Source: Nocardioides marmorisolisilvae (GTDB lineage Bacteria; Actinomycetota; Actinomycetes; Propionibacteriales; Nocardioidaceae). Taken from it: a DNA stretch of 64,000 bases. Positions 47,665-57,389 of this stretch are shown one piece after another (position 1 is the first letter of the stretch; each line of letters opens with the position of its first letter). The stretch spans positions 1,901,871 through 1,965,870 of the forward strand of contig NZ_RJSG01000002.1 of assembly GCF_003725775.1 (NCBI RefSeq), in the 5' to 3' direction. A program made the translations under genes and the position numbers. The notes under the pieces are model-generated. The model was given only the letters and a program-made list of their open reading frames with translations, had not been told where the DNA came from and did no database searches.

Positions 47665-48086
47665 AGACAACGACGGCACCATCTCGGGCACGACGTATCG
47701 CGGGCGCCCTCGGCGTGACCGCTCTGACCCTGGCGCTGGTCGCCGGCTGTGGTTCCACCGGCTCGGGCTCCCCGAAGTCCTCGGGCTCGAGCAGCAAGGA
47801 CACCGTGACCACCAAGCTGCTGTCCTTCATGCCCGAGAAGCTGACCGTCAAGGTCGGCACCAAGGTCACCTGGAAGGCCGGCGACGGCATCGGCCACACG
47901 GTGACCACCGGCACCTTCACCCTGGGCTCCGACGGACTACGTACCGCGGAGAACCCCGACGGCTTGATCAACAAGCCCCTACGCGCCGGCAAGGACGTGT
48001 CCTACACGTTCACCAAGCCGGGGAAGTACGTCTACTACTGCTCGATCCACAAGGGCATGGCAGGCGAGATCGACGTGACTCCGTAG
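47661..48086 (+). CDS. Lipoprotein cupredoxin (blue copper protein)
   Basis: A 141-residue exported protein. Lipobox LVAGC with lipid-modified Cys30, a Ser/Gly linker, then one plastocyanin/azurin-like domain. All four type 1 copper ligands are present: His79 (IGHT), Cys127 and His130 (YYCSIH) and Met133 (KGM). It can carry one electron or bind copper on the outer face of the membrane. GTG start overlaps the preceding stop. Confidence 0.93.
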   Translation: MKTTTAPSRARRIAGALGVTALTLALVAGCGSTGSGSPKSSGSSSKDTVTTKLLSFMPEKLTVKVGTKVTWKAGDGIGHTVTTGTFTLGSDGLRTAENPDGLINKPLRAGKDVSYTFTKPGKYVYYCSIHKGMAGEIDVTP

Positions 48087-48142
48087 TTCTGCGGGCGCGA
48101 GCGCTTCACCCCTTCACCTTTCACCTCAGCAAGGAGCACGTC

Positions 48143-49390
48143 ATGACCATGTTCACTTCCGGCAAGACTCGCCTGGCCGCAGCCGCGGTCGCGAGCCTGT
48201 TGACGGTATCCGTCGCCGCCTGCGGCAGCAGCTCATCCGACACCCCGTCGGGTTCGAGCTCGAACTCGAGCACGAAGGTCACCGGCGCAGCCGCGACCAC
48301 GACCGCGTCCGCAGACCTGCGCGCGGCCCTGACCGACCTGCTGACCCAGCACGTCTACCTCGCGGGCATCGCCCTGAAGACCGCGGTGGAGAAGGGCGGC
48401 AACCTCAAGGACCCGGCCGTCGTCGCCGCGGTGACCACCCTGGACGGCAACTCGGTCGCCCTCTCCAAGGCCGTCGGCTCGGTCTACCCGGATGCCGAGA
48501 AGCCGTTCCTGGAGTCCTGGCGCCAGCACATCGGGTTCTTCGTGAACTACACCCTCGGTGAGGCCACCAAGAACACCGCGATGATGAACAAGGCGAAGAA
48601 GGACCTCGACGGCTACCGCACCTCGTTCGGCCAGCTGATCCACTCGGTCGTTCCCGAGCTGCCGGCCGACGCGGTCGCCAAGGAGCTCATCCCGCACGTC
48701 AACACCCTGTACGCCGCCATCGACGCGCTGGTCACGGGCAAGGGCGACGCGTTCGCACTGCTGTCCAAGGCTGCGGACCACATGCCGATGACCGCGGACA
48801 TCCTGGCCGGCGGCATCGCCAAGAACAAGAACCTCGCCGGCAACGTCGACAGCGACGCGTCGAACCTGCGTTCGGGCCTGACCTACCTGCTCGACTCGCA
48901 CGTCGACCTGGCCGGCATCGCGCTGGTGCAGGCCGTGCAGAAGGGCGGCAACCTCAAGGACCCGTCCGTCGTCGCCGCGGTCAACGCCCTGGACGCCAAC
49001 TCGGTCGCGCTCTCCAAGGCCGTCGGCTCGGCCTACCCCGACGCCGAGAAGCCGTTCCTGGAGTCCTGGCGCCAGCACATCGGGTTCTTCGTGAACTACA
49101 CCCTGGGCAAGGCCACCAAGAACACGGCCATGGCGACCAAGGCGAAGAAGGACCTCGACGGCTACCGCACCTCGTTCGGCCAGCTGATCAACTCGGTCGT
49201 TCCCGAGCTGCCGGCCGACGCGGTCGCCAAGGAGCTGATCCCGCACGTGCAGACGCTGCTGGACACCATCGACGCGCTGGTCGCCGGGAAGACCACGGTC
49301 TTCTCCGACCTGGAGATGGCAGCCATGCACATGCCGGGCACCGCGAAGATCCTCGCCGGCGGAATCGCCGCGAACAAGAAGCTCAGCTGA
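48143..49390 (+). CDS. Lipoprotein with two near-identical helical domains
   Basis: A 415-residue lipoprotein: lipobox-like SVAAC (Cys27), a short linker, then two 183-residue copies. Each copy is predicted as a helical bundle and keeps HVxLAGIAL, SWRQHIGFFVNYTLG, LIPHV and HMP, i.e. four histidines at equal positions, which could bind metal or haem. I recognise no named family. AAGGAG six bases upstream sets the start. The position next to the cupredoxin suggests a partner in copper or electron transfer. Confidence 0.9.
   Translation: MTMFTSGKTRLAAAAVASLLTVSVAACGSSSSDTPSGSSSNSSTKVTGAAATTTASADLRAALTDLLTQHVYLAGIALKTAVEKGGNLKDPAVVAAVTTLDGNSVALSKAVGSVYPDAEKPFLESWRQHIGFFVNYTLGEATKNTAMMNKAKKDLDGYRTSFGQLIHSVVPELPADAVAKELIPHVNTLYAAIDALVTGKGDAFALLSKAADHMPMTADILAGGIAKNKNLAGNVDSDASNLRSGLTYLLDSHVDLAGIALVQAVQKGGNLKDPSVVAAVNALDANSVALSKAVGSAYPDAEKPFLESWRQHIGFFVNYTLGKATKNTAMATKAKKDLDGYRTSFGQLINSVVPELPADAVAKELIPHVQTLLDTIDALVAGKTTVFSDLEMAAMHMPGTAKILAGGIAANKKLS
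48302..49390 (+). repeat. 549-bp intragenic tandem duplication
   Basis: The two domain-coding halves are spaced exactly 549 bp (183 codons). A 62-base stretch at 48494-48555 is identical to 49043-49104, and long near-identical runs follow in the GYRTSFGQL and LPADAVAKEL regions. This points to recent duplication or ongoing gene conversion. Confidence 0.9.
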
Positions 49391-49812
49391 TGTCCACCAC
49401 CGCGAACACCTTCAGGGCCGACCACGCGTCGGCCCTGAAGGGTCGGGTGAACGTCGCGCTGCAGTGGGCCGTGGTCGGATCGATCATGGTCGCAGCGGTC
49501 GCGCACATCCCGGTGATCGCTCCGCACCTGGAGGAAGCCCCCTACATGGGCGTTCTCTTCATCGCCCTCACCGCTGTCTGCCTCAGCCTCGGGGCGGTCA
49601 TCGCCGTGCGCAGCTCGACCTGGGCCTACCAGTCCGCAGCGGTCGTCTGCGGAGCCGCCGTGCTGGCCTACGCCGCCACCCGGCTGGTCGCCTTCCCCCA
49701 GCTGGCCGACGACGTGGGCAACTGGTTCGAGCCGCTGGGCGTTGTCTCGGTGCTCTCCGAGAGCCTCGTGGTCGTGCTCGCGGTCGCCGCTGTTCGTCGT
49801 CGTCGGACCTGA
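49390..49812 (+). CDS. Membrane protein, last gene of the cupredoxin module
   Basis: A 140-residue protein with four hydrophobic helices (about 22-42, 52-72, 78-95, 112-132) and a basic C-terminus RRRRT. Unrecognised family. It overlaps the helical lipoprotein stop by one base (TGATG), so the four proteins are made together. HIPVIAPHLEE between helices 1 and 2 carries two histidines. Confidence 0.8.
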   Translation: MSTTANTFRADHASALKGRVNVALQWAVVGSIMVAAVAHIPVIAPHLEEAPYMGVLFIALTAVCLSLGAVIAVRSSTWAYQSAAVVCGAAVLAYAATRLVAFPQLADDVGNWFEPLGVVSVLSESLVVVLAVAAVRRRRT

Positions 49813-49834
49813 GAGCCGGAAGAACTTTCCGAAG

Positions 49835-49855
49835 AAGGTCCTGAATCAGGACCTT
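49835..49855. promoter_or_regulatory. 21-bp near-perfect palindrome
   Basis: Arms AAGGTCCTGA and TCAGGACCTT around a single central base, 23 bases after the last gene of the long operon and 70 bases ahead of the next gene. It may be an operator for the 118-residue protein gene or a terminator of the operon. Confidence 0.45.
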
Positions 49856-49924
49856 TGACTCTGGCGAGTCGCGGAACCCCGGAGCAGGATGCGAGTTGAA
49901 ACTCGACATGCTCTGGAGGGACGC

Positions 49925-50281
49925 ATGGACAGTGCACGAGCCCACTACGACGACGGTGGCATCGCCTGCGACGACAGCGGCCTGGCGATCCAGCGCTACT
50001 ACCCGTGGGGCGCCCTGCGGGTGAAGTACGACGAGATCAGATCGCTGTCCGTGCTCCCGATCAAAGGCTGGGCCGGGTTCCAGCCGCTGCTCTGGGGCCC
50101 GTCGGACCTGACCCACTGGTGGAACCTCGACACCCACCGGCAGAACCGGCGCACAGCGGTGGTGATCGACATCGGCGCGCGGTTCAAGCCCACGGTCACG
50201 CCGCTCGACCCGGACTCGTTCGAGGAGATCGTCCGGGCACACCTGCACCGCAGCCAGGTCCCGCAGCAGCGGACCGGTTAG
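49925..50281 (+). CDS. Hypothetical protein, 118 residues
   Basis: A soluble beta-rich protein that I do not recognise. It begins [20 protein letters not shown] and has [17 protein letters not shown] and [11 protein letters not shown], which look like a PH-like (bacterial pleckstrin-type) barrel, but this is tentative. A strong GGAGGG lies seven bases before the ATG at 49925. Its end overlaps the convergent mnmA end by 4 bases. Confidence 0.7.
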   Translation: MDSARAHYDDGGIACDDSGLAIQRYYPWGALRVKYDEIRSLSVLPIKGWAGFQPLLWGPSDLTHWWNLDTHRQNRRTAVVIDIGARFKPTVTPLDPDSFEEIVRAHLHRSQVPQQRTG

Positions 50282-51369
50282 CGCTCGGTGGCCGCGATGG
50301 TGCCCGAGCCGACCACCCGGGTGCCGTCGTAGATCACGCACGCCTGTCCGGGAGCGATCCCGGAAGCGGCGTCGCGCAGGGTGACGTCGAAGCCGTCCGT
50401 GGAGGGCACCACGACCGCTCGGTGCTCTTCCCCGTGGGCACGCAGCTGGACCGTGCACTCCAGCGGGGCGTCCGGAGCGGTCCCGCACCACAGCGGTCGG
50501 ATGCAGGTCAGTCCGGTCACCGCGAGTGCCTCGCGCGGTCCGACGGTGACCGTGCCGGAGACCGGCTCGATGTCCAGCACGAACCGGGGCTTGCCATCGG
50601 CGGCGGGGGTGCCGATGCGCAAGCCCTTGCGCTGGCCGACGGTGAAGCGCCACGAGCCCTCGTGCTCGCCGAGCACCTCGCCGGACTCGGAGTCGACGAT
50701 CGGGCCGGAGGTGTTCGGCGCTGACTCGCCGAGCTTCTCCCCCAGCCAGCCGCCGGTGTCGCCGTCGGAGATGAAGCAGATGTCGTGGCTGTCCGGCTTG
50801 TCGGCGACCTGGAGCCCGCGGCGCTCGGCCTCGGCACGGATCTCGGGCTTCGCGGTGTCCCCGAGCGGGAACAGCGAGTGCGCCAGCTGGTCCTGGGTGA
50901 GCACGCCGAGGACGTAGGACTGGTCCTTGCCGGCGTCGACCGCCCGGTGCATCTCGATCAGGCCGTCCGCACCGGTGCGCAGCTGCGCGTAGTGACCGGT
51001 CACCACCGCGTCGAACCCGAGCGCCAGGCCGCGCTCGAGCACCGCGGCGAACTTGATCTTCTCGTTGCACCGCAGGCACGGGTTCGGCGTCCGTCCACCG
51101 GCGTACTCGGACAGGAAGTCCTCGACCACGTCCTCGTGGAAGCGGTCGGAGAGGTCCCAGACGTAGAAGGGGATGCCGATGACGTCCGCGGCCCGACGGG
51201 CGTCGTTGGAGTCCTCGATCGTGCAGCAACCGCGCGCCCCGGTCCGGTAGGACTTCGGGTTGCGGGAGAGCGCGAGGTGGATCCCGGTGACGTCGTGCCC
51301 CGCCTCGGCCGCACGTGCTGCCGCCACCGCCGAGTCCACGCCGCCCGACATCGCTGCCAGGACCTTCAT
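50278..51369 (-). CDS. mnmA: tRNA-specific 2-thiouridylase
   Basis: A 363-residue enzyme that thiolates U34 of Lys, Glu and Gln tRNAs using ATP and persulfide sulfur. PP-loop [10 protein letters not shown] at the N-terminus, catalytic cysteines in NPCLRCNEK and [11 protein letters not shown], and the C-terminal beta barrel. Its ATG overlaps the stop of the cysteine desulfurase (TGATG), which supplies the sulfur, so the pair is functionally coupled. Confidence 0.97.
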   Translation of the reverse strand: MKVLAAMSGGVDSAVAAARAAEAGHDVTGIHLALSRNPKSYRTGARGCCTIEDSNDARRAADVIGIPFYVWDLSDRFHEDVVEDFLSEYAGGRTPNPCLRCNEKIKFAAVLERGLALGFDAVVTGHYAQLRTGADGLIEMHRAVDAGKDQSYVLGVLTQDQLAHSLFPLGDTAKPEIRAEAERRGLQVADKPDSHDICFISDGDTGGWLGEKLGESAPNTSGPIVDSESGEVLGEHEGSWRFTVGQRKGLRIGTPAADGKPRFVLDIEPVSGTVTVGPREALAVTGLTCIRPLWCGTAPDAPLECTVQLRAHGEEHRAVVVPSTDGFDVTLRDAASGIAPGQACVIYDGTRVVGSGTIAATER

Positions 51370-52571
51370 CAGACCGGTTCTTTCCCTGCCCGGGAGGTCT
51401 GACCGGCGGCCCGGGCGCGCTCGACGACCGGCCCGATCGCCTCCAGCAGCGCGTCCACGTCGGCCTCGGTCGAGGTGTGCCCGAGCGAGAAGCGCAACGA
51501 GCCGCGGGCCTGCTCGTCGTCGTACCCCATCGCCAGCAGCACGTGCGAAGCCTGCGGGACCCCGGCGTTGCAGGCCGACCCGGTCGAGCACTCGATGCCC
51601 CGGGCGTCGAGCAGCATGAGCAACGAGTCGCCCTCGCAGCCGGGGAACGTCAGGTGGGCGTTGCCGGGAAGCCGGTGCTCGGCGCCGGCGTCCGGGTCGC
51701 CGTTCGAGATGGCCTCGGGGACCCGCGCGAGCACTCCTGCCTCGAGCCGGTCCCGCAACCGGGCCAGGCCGTCGGCCAGGGCGGGCTGGTGCTTGACGGC
51801 GAGCTCGCAGGCCGCTGCGAACCCGGCGATCGCGGGCGCGTCGATGGTCCCCGAGCGCACGTCGCGCTCCTGCCCGCCACCGTGCAGCAGCGCGGTCAGC
51901 TGGACCTCGCGCCGGACCAGCAGCGCACCGATCCCGTACGGGCCGCCGATCTTGTGACCCGTCACCGTCATCGCGTCCACGCCGGAGGCGGCGAAGTCGA
52001 CCGGCACCTGGCCGACCGCCTGCACCGCGTCGGTGTGCACCGGGATGCCGTGCTCGTGGGCGAGCGCGACGACCTCGGCGATGGGCTGGACGGTGCCGAC
52101 CTCGTTGTTGGCCCACATCACCGAGACCAGCGCGACACTGCCCGGGTCCGCCTCGATGCTCGCGCGCAGAGCGTCCAGGTCCAGACGACCGACGGCGTCG
52201 ACGCCGATCAGCTCGACCTGGGCGTCCTCTTCCTCGGCCAGCCAGTGCAGCGGGTCCAGCACCGCATGGTGCTCGACCGCGCTGGACAGGATGCGGACCC
52301 GTGCCGGGTCGCTCGCGCGCCTCGACCAGTACAGCCCCTTGAGCGCCAGGTTGTCGGCCTCGGTGCCACCGGAGGTGAAGACGACCTCGCCCGGCCGGCA
52401 CCCGAGAGCGCGCGCGACCGTCTCGCGGGACTCCTCGACGACCCGGCGCGCGGCGCGGCCGGAGGCGTGCAGCGAGTTCGCGTTGCCGACGCTGCCGAGC
52501 TGCGCGGTCATCGCCGCGGCGGCCTCGGGCAGGATCGGCGTGGTCGCCGCGTGGTCGAGATAGACGGTCAT
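51369..52571 (-). CDS. Cysteine desulfurase (IscS/NifS-like)
   Basis: A 400-residue PLP enzyme that removes sulfur from cysteine as an enzyme-bound persulfide. YLDHAATTP at the start, GTEADNLAL, the PLP lysine in TGHKIGGP and the catalytic cysteine in STGSACNAG. Group I/IscS-like by loop length. It overlaps mnmA, so tRNA thiolation is the likely main use, with Fe-S cluster assembly possible. Confidence 0.96.
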   Translation of the reverse strand: MTVYLDHAATTPILPEAAAAMTAQLGSVGNANSLHASGRAARRVVEESRETVARALGCRPGEVVFTSGGTEADNLALKGLYWSRRASDPARVRILSSAVEHHAVLDPLHWLAEEEDAQVELIGVDAVGRLDLDALRASIEADPGSVALVSVMWANNEVGTVQPIAEVVALAHEHGIPVHTDAVQAVGQVPVDFAASGVDAMTVTGHKIGGPYGIGALLVRREVQLTALLHGGGQERDVRSGTIDAPAIAGFAAACELAVKHQPALADGLARLRDRLEAGVLARVPEAISNGDPDAGAEHRLPGNAHLTFPGCEGDSLLMLLDARGIECSTGSACNAGVPQASHVLLAMGYDDEQARGSLRFSLGHTSTEADVDALLEAIGPVVERARAAGQTSRAGKEPV

Positions 52572-52642
52572 GTCCGTCCAAGACTACGGCGCGCCCGGTG
52601 GAAACCGGTCCCGAGTCCGGTTCGCGACCCTAAACTCCGGCC

Positions 52643-53299
52643 ATGACCACTCTGTCTCGGCTCACGCGCACGCTCACCACCGCCACCGCCGTCCTCGCCC
52701 TCGGGCTGACCGCCGGCTGCGGAGGTTCGAGCGGACCGAAGACGGACGGACCGGCAGGCACGTCCACGACGAGCTCCTCCGGCGTCGAGGTCCAGACCGT
52801 CGCGCTGAAGAAGCACGGCTTCAGCTTCCAGCTGCCCAAGGGCTGGTCGAAGATCGACCGGGACGGCGCCCTCAACGCCTCGAACCCGGTGATGAAGAAC
52901 ATGGCCGAGAAGCTCGGGACGACCCCGGAGAAGCTCATCCAGTACGTCGAGACCTCCGTCGAGGTCATGGCGGTCACCGACCAGGGTGCCGACAGCGGCT
53001 TCCTGGAGAACGTGAACGTGGTCCCGCTGACCCCCGGCCAGGCGACGGAGAGCCAGATGCGGCTCCAGATCGCCGCGGTCGGCGGCAAGACCTCGGACAC
53101 CAGCACGGTCGACACCCCGATCGGCAAGGGCGTCACCATCACCTACACCCTGGCGACCGGCGGCACCGTGGTCGCGGGCAAGGCTCTCGCCGTCGGCGCC
53201 TCGTCCGACGACCAGGTCCTGATCACCGTGAGCGCGCACACCGCCTCGGCCGCGGGCGACCAGCTCGAGGCGATCCTGGCCTCGCTCGCCAAGATCTGA
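52643..53299 (+). CDS. Lipoprotein of unknown function
   Basis: A 218-residue lipoprotein: signal with lipobox LTAGC (Cys26), a short Thr/Ser linker and one globular domain ([17 protein letters not shown] at the start, two alpha-beta units). The fold resembles PsbP/LpqN-like lipoproteins of actinobacteria, which is only a tentative match. A perfect -10 (TAAACT) six bases upstream of the ATG suggests leaderless transcription. Confidence 0.8.
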   Translation: MTTLSRLTRTLTTATAVLALGLTAGCGGSSGPKTDGPAGTSTTSSSGVEVQTVALKKHGFSFQLPKGWSKIDRDGALNASNPVMKNMAEKLGTTPEKLIQYVETSVEVMAVTDQGADSGFLENVNVVPLTPGQATESQMRLQIAAVGGKTSDTSTVDTPIGKGVTITYTLATGGTVVAGKALAVGASSDDQVLITVSAHTASAAGDQLEAILASLAKI

Positions 53300-53318
53300 C
53301 GACCGGCGCCCTGGGCGC

Positions 53319-54293
53319 TCAGCGGGCGAGCCGGGCCACCAGGGCCCGGTGGTCACTCCCGGGAACGTGGAACGTGCTGGTGCTGATCGACCGGTAGCCG
53401 CCTCGGGTGAGCACGTGGTCGATCGCGATCAGGCCCAGCCCGGTGCTCGGCCAGGTGGGCTGCCAGCCGGAGTTCGCAGCCCGCGCCGCGTCGGCGAAGC
53501 CGTCGGCGAGGAGGTTCCGCACGGGGCGGTGGTCCAAGGTGCTGTTGAAGTCCCCGACCAGCATCACCGGCCGTCCGGTGAGGGCCGGCACCACCTGGTT
53601 GAGCACGCTCCAGTCCGCCCGCCAGTTGCCCGGGCCGACCAGCGGTTGGGCGACGTGCACCGCGACCAGCCAGAACGGCTCCGGGGCCGCCACCGCGATC
53701 CGGTAGCCGTCGTGCTGCAGCGGCACCCGGGCGACCTGGCCGAGCGGGTAGACCGAGAACACCACCGTGCCCGATCCCCCGGACCCGGCGCTGCCCGCCT
53801 CGTACGGCAGCGTCGTGGTGATGCCCGCGGCGTGCAGCCGGCTGAGCTCGCCCGGGGTGACCTCCTCGAGGACCACCAGCTGCGCGTGCTCGCGCCGGGC
53901 CAGTGCCACCGCCTTCTCGGCGTCGGCGTGGCCCTTCCGCAGGTTCAGGTTCATCACGACCAGGTCCGGCCGCCCGGTCGCGTGCTCACCGGCGTACGCC
54001 GGCACCAGCAGAGCCGCGTGGAACCCGGCCCCGAGGACGGACCCGGCGACCACCACCGCGAGCCAGCGGCGCAGCGCCGGCTCGGTGCCGGGTCGCAACA
54101 GGCCGAAGCCGAGGGCGGCGACCAGGAAACCCGGCAGCGCGTACGGCGCGAAGCTGGTCGCGAGCACGAACCAGAACGTGTCCGGCGTCAGCAGGCGCAG
54201 CAGGGTGAGAACGACCGAACCGGCCAGGGCGCCGCCCGCGATGCACGCGGTGGCGGCCCTGACCGGCCCGGTGGTGAACAGCTGCGTACTCAG
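53319..54293 (-). CDS. Membrane-anchored endonuclease/exonuclease/phosphatase-family protein, probable CTG start
   Basis: Three hydrophobic segments, then an EEP domain: [10 protein letters not shown] with the first metal-binding Asn, [31 protein letters not shown] and the closing [10 protein letters not shown]. Such proteins cleave phosphodiesters on the outer face. The first canonical start is a GTG at 54167, inside the second helix. The frame stays open up to a CTG at 54293 that overlaps the etfA stop (CTGA) and adds 42 residues with a complete first helix ([19 protein letters not shown]), so I take CTG as the start. Length is then 324 residues, usual for the family. Confidence 0.75.
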   Translation of the reverse strand: MSTQLFTTGPVRAATACIAGGALAGSVVLTLLRLLTPDTFWFVLATSFAPYALPGFLVAALGFGLLRPGTEPALRRWLAVVVAGSVLGAGFHAALLVPAYAGEHATGRPDLVVMNLNLRKGHADAEKAVALARREHAQLVVLEEVTPGELSRLHAAGITTTLPYEAGSAGSGGSGTVVFSVYPLGQVARVPLQHDGYRIAVAAPEPFWLVAVHVAQPLVGPGNWRADWSVLNQVVPALTGRPVMLVGDFNSTLDHRPVRNLLADGFADAARAANSGWQPTWPSTGLGLIAIDHVLTRGGYRSISTSTFHVPGSDHRALVARLAR

Positions 54294-55243
54294 CCCTTGC
54301 GAGCGGTGATCTGCTCGGTCGCGGCGGGGAGCACCGTGTGCAGGTCCCCGACGACGCCGAAGTCGACCAGCTCGAAGATCGGCGCCTCTTCGTCCTTGTT
54401 GACGGCGACGATCGTCTTCGAGGTCTGCATACCCGCGCGGTGCTGGATCGCACCGGAGATGCCGGCCGCGATGTAGAGCTGCGGCGAGACGACCTTGCCG
54501 GTCTGACCGATCTGGAAGGCGTGCGGCTTCCAGCCCGAGTCGACCGCGGCGCGCGAGGCACCCACGGCGGCACCGAGGCTGTCGGCCAGGGCGTCGATCG
54601 GGTCGAAGTTGCCGCCGGTGCCACGACCGCCGGAGACGATGATCGCGGCCTCGTTGAGCTCGGGGCGACCGGTCGACTCACGCGGCTGCGAGGCCACGAT
54701 CTGCGCCTTCTTCGCGGCATCCGAGATGGTCACCGACACGTTCTCGACGGTGCCGGCGCCGGCACCCTCCTCGGGCGCAGCCGAGTTCGGCTTGACGGTG
54801 ATGATCGGCGTGCCCTGGGTGACCTTCGCGGTGACGGTGAAGTTTCCGGCGAACACCGACTGGGTGGTCACCGGGCCCTCCTGCACGTCGACGGCGTCGG
54901 TGATCAGGCCGGAGTCCAGCTTGACGGCCAGACGACCAGCGATCTCCTTGCCCTCCGCGGAGGAGACGATCAGGATGGCGCCCGGGTTGGCCTGCGCGGC
55001 GATCTGCTGCAGCGCCTCGGCCTTCGGGGCCACCAGGTAGCCCTTGATCTCGGCGTCGTCGACGGCGTAGACCTTCTCGGCGCCGAACTTGGCGACGGTC
55101 TCGGCAGCAGCGGCGGCCTTGTCGCCGGCACCGATGAACACGGCGGCCGGGGTGCCCAGACGCTTGGCGATGGCCAGCAGCTCCAGGGTCGGCTTCTTCA
55201 CAGCACCGTCGACGTGGTCGACCAGAACCAGGATCTCACTCAT
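54290..55243 (-). CDS. etfA: Electron transfer flavoprotein alpha subunit
   Basis: A 317-residue FAD-binding subunit. N-terminal domain begins [22 protein letters not shown]-terminal FAD domain has [31 protein letters not shown] and [23 protein letters not shown]. It receives electrons from acyl-CoA dehydrogenases and passes them to the quinone pool. It lies 20 bases after etfB. Confidence 0.97.
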   Translation of the reverse strand: MSEILVLVDHVDGAVKKPTLELLAIAKRLGTPAAVFIGAGDKAAAAAETVAKFGAEKVYAVDDAEIKGYLVAPKAEALQQIAAQANPGAILIVSSAEGKEIAGRLAVKLDSGLITDAVDVQEGPVTTQSVFAGNFTVTAKVTQGTPIITVKPNSAAPEEGAGAGTVENVSVTISDAAKKAQIVASQPRESTGRPELNEAAIIVSGGRGTGGNFDPIDALADSLGAAVGASRAAVDSGWKPHAFQIGQTGKVVSPQLYIAAGISGAIQHRAGMQTSKTIVAVNKDEEAPIFELVDFGVVGDLHTVLPAATEQITARKG

Positions 55244-55263
55244 GTCTTCTTACCTCTCCCGGC

Positions 55264-56058
55264 TCAGATGAACTTCTTGGACGCGAGGAACTCGGTCAGC
55301 GCGGTGGCGCCCGAGCCGTCCTCGTCGGTCACGATGGTGCCGGCGGTCCGCGGCGGGCGGGCCTCGGTGTTGTCCACGGCGGTCCAGGCGGCGGACAGGC
55401 CGACCTCACCCGCGTCGACGCCGAGGTCACCCAGCGAGTACGACTCCAGCGGCTTCTTCTTCGCGGCCATGATGCCCTTGAAGGACGGGTAGCGGGCCTC
55501 GCCGGTCTGGTCGGTCACCGACAGCACGAGCGGGGCGGTCGCACCGATGATCTCGGTGGCGGTGTCGCCGTCGCGCTTGATCCGGAACTGGTCGCCCTGC
55601 GACTCCACGACGGAGGCGAAGGTGACCTGCGGCAGGTCGAGGCGCTCGGCCAGCATCGCCGGGACGACGGACATGCCGCCGTCGGTCGAGGCCATGCCGC
55701 AGACGATCACGTCGACGGAGCCGATCTTGTTGATGGCGGCGGCGAGCACCTTGGAGGTGGCCAGCGCGTCGGAGCCGGCGATGGCGTCGTCGACGACGTG
55801 GACGCCGGAGTCGGCACCCATCTGCAGAGCCTTGCGGATCGCGTCCGCAGCAGCCTCCGGGCCGATGCTCAGCGCGGTCACGGTCACCGAGTCAGGAGCC
55901 TCGTTCTTCTCCTTGAGCTGCAGCGCCTGCTCGACGGCGTACTCGTCGAGCTCCGAGAGCAGACCCGGGACGCCGACGCGGTCCACGGTGTTGTCCGACT
56001 CGAAGGCCTGGTCGGCGGTCGCGTCGGGTACGTATTTCACACAGACGACAATGTTCAT
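55264..56058 (-). CDS. etfB: Electron transfer flavoprotein beta subunit
   Basis: A 264-residue AMP-binding subunit, starting NIVVCVKYVPD and containing the ETF-beta signature VDVIVCGMASTDGGMSVVPAMLAERLDLP. First gene of the etfBA operon. A GGAGGGG site precedes the start, within a GGGGCCCC-rich leader that can fold. The operon continues into the endonuclease-like gene. Confidence 0.97.
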   Translation of the reverse strand: MNIVVCVKYVPDATADQAFESDNTVDRVGVPGLLSELDEYAVEQALQLKEKNEAPDSVTVTALSIGPEAAADAIRKALQMGADSGVHVVDDAIAGSDALATSKVLAAAINKIGSVDVIVCGMASTDGGMSVVPAMLAERLDLPQVTFASVVESQGDQFRIKRDGDTATEIIGATAPLVLSVTDQTGEARYPSFKGIMAAKKKPLESYSLGDLGVDAGEVGLSAAWTAVDNTEARPPRTAGTIVTDEDGSGATALTEFLASKKFI

Positions 56059-56180
56059 GCTGGTTTCGGCCCCTCGGGGCCCCTCCTAGGTCAGGTGGGT
56101 GAACTCGGATGAGACTACCGGCGAGTCACGAAACCACCCACACCGTCTCGTATGGAGTCAGTCACAACCGCTTGCTGGAG

Positions 56181-56558
56181 TTAGCGGCGCTTGCGCGGGG
56201 CCAGCAGGTGCTGCACGTAGCGGCCGATCGCCAGGTAGACGATCGCGGCGATCCCCCAGTTGACCACGGCGTCCTTGGTCTCGGCGTTCTTGCCGCTGAA
56301 CTTGAAGATGCCGTTGTCCCGGCTGAACGGGCCGTCGACGGCGTCGGCGAAGTGCTTGACGAACTTCACGATCTCGTTGCTCTGGCTGACGTTGTCGCGG
56401 GCCGCGATCAGGAACGCGCCGAGGGCGAGCACGACCGCGAAGAACAGGAAGATCACGCGCAGGATCTTCGACATCGTCTCGCGGATCTCGTCGTTGCGGA
56501 CCTGCGAGGCCTTCGCGCCGGTCGAGATCGGCTCGTCTGATTTCACCACTTTCGCCAC
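56181..56558 (-). CDS. Small membrane protein, two helices
   Basis: A 125-residue protein with a basic N-terminus, two transmembrane helices (about residues 33-52, VIFLFFAVVLALGAFLIAA, and 98-115, WGIAAIVYLAIGRYV) and a basic tail. Between them lies a loop of about 45 residues. Unrecognised family. A perfect -10 (TACCGT) six bases ahead of the GTG indicates a leaderless mRNA. It lies between the enoyl-CoA hydratase gene and etfBA. Confidence 0.75.
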   Translation of the reverse strand: MAKVVKSDEPISTGAKASQVRNDEIRETMSKILRVIFLFFAVVLALGAFLIAARDNVSQSNEIVKFVKHFADAVDGPFSRDNGIFKFSGKNAETKDAVVNWGIAAIVYLAIGRYVQHLLAPRKRR

Positions 56559-56585
56559 AGGAGAACGGTACCTGCGCGGAGGGGC

Positions 56586-57365
56586 TCAACGGCCGTTGAA
56601 CACAGCCTTCCCCGGCCCGTTCTCGATGAACGAGCTCATCCCGGTGGTGCGGTCCTCGGTGGCGAAGACGCCGGCGAAGTGCTGGCGCTCGATGCCCAGC
56701 CCGGTCTCGAGGTCCGTCTCCAGGCCGCGGTCCACGGCGTCCTTGATCGCCCGCAGCGCGTACGGCGCCGCGTTCACGAACTGCGCGGCCCACGCCGTCG
56801 CCTCGGCGATGACGTCGGCGGCCGGGAAGATCCGGTCGACCAGGCCGATCGCGAGAGCCTCCTCGGCCTTGACCATCCGGCCGGTGAACATCAGCTCCTT
56901 GGCCCGGCTCGGGCCGACCAGGCGGGCGAGCCGCTGGGTGCCGCCCGCGCCGGGGGTGATCCCGAGCAGGACCTCGGGCTGGCCGAAGACCGCGTTGTCC
57001 GCGGCGAACCGGAGGTCGGCTGCCATCGCCAGCTCGCAGCCGCCACCGAGGGCGTAGCCGTTCACCGCGGCCACCACCGGCTTGGGGATGCGGGCGATCG
57101 CGGTCACCGAGCCCTGCACCAGGTCGACGTGGTCGACCATGTCGGTGTAGGACCAGTCGGCCATCTCCTTGACGTCGTTGCCCGCCGCGAAGACGCGCTC
57201 GCCGCCGGTGAGCACCAGGGCCCGGACGTCGTCGCGCTCGGTCGCCTCGGCGGCCACCTCGAGCAGGTCGCGCTGCACACCGGTGCTGATCGCGTTCATC
57301 TTCGGCCGGTCCAGCCGGATGGTGCCGACGCCGTCGGCCACCTCCAGACGTACGAATTCACCCAT
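56586..57365 (-). CDS. Enoyl-CoA hydratase/isomerase family protein
   Basis: A 259-residue crotonase-fold enzyme. Oxyanion hole segments AAGNDVKEMA and NGYALGGGCELAMAADLRFA, and the catalytic glutamate in FGQPEVLLGITPGAGGTQRL; both general acid/base positions (E in CELA region and in PEV) are present, as in true hydratases. It probably works in fatty-acid or amino-acid beta-oxidation feeding the ETF coded nearby. A -10 (TAGGTT) ends seven bases before the ATG. Confidence 0.92.
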   Translation of the reverse strand: MGEFVRLEVADGVGTIRLDRPKMNAISTGVQRDLLEVAAEATERDDVRALVLTGGERVFAAGNDVKEMADWSYTDMVDHVDLVQGSVTAIARIPKPVVAAVNGYALGGGCELAMAADLRFAADNAVFGQPEVLLGITPGAGGTQRLARLVGPSRAKELMFTGRMVKAEEALAIGLVDRIFPAADVIAEATAWAAQFVNAAPYALRAIKDAVDRGLETDLETGLGIERQHFAGVFATEDRTTGMSSFIENGPGKAVFNGR

Positions 57366-57389
57366 GCCGGGAAACCTAGTGCAGCAGCA

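Noticed and set aside
50278-52581. A 767-codon minus-strand frame spanning mnmA and the cysteine desulfurase
   Set aside because: Only the mnmA part is real. The upstream part is the wrong frame of the desulfurase gene, whose own frame has all catalytic motifs. No fusion or frameshift is needed.
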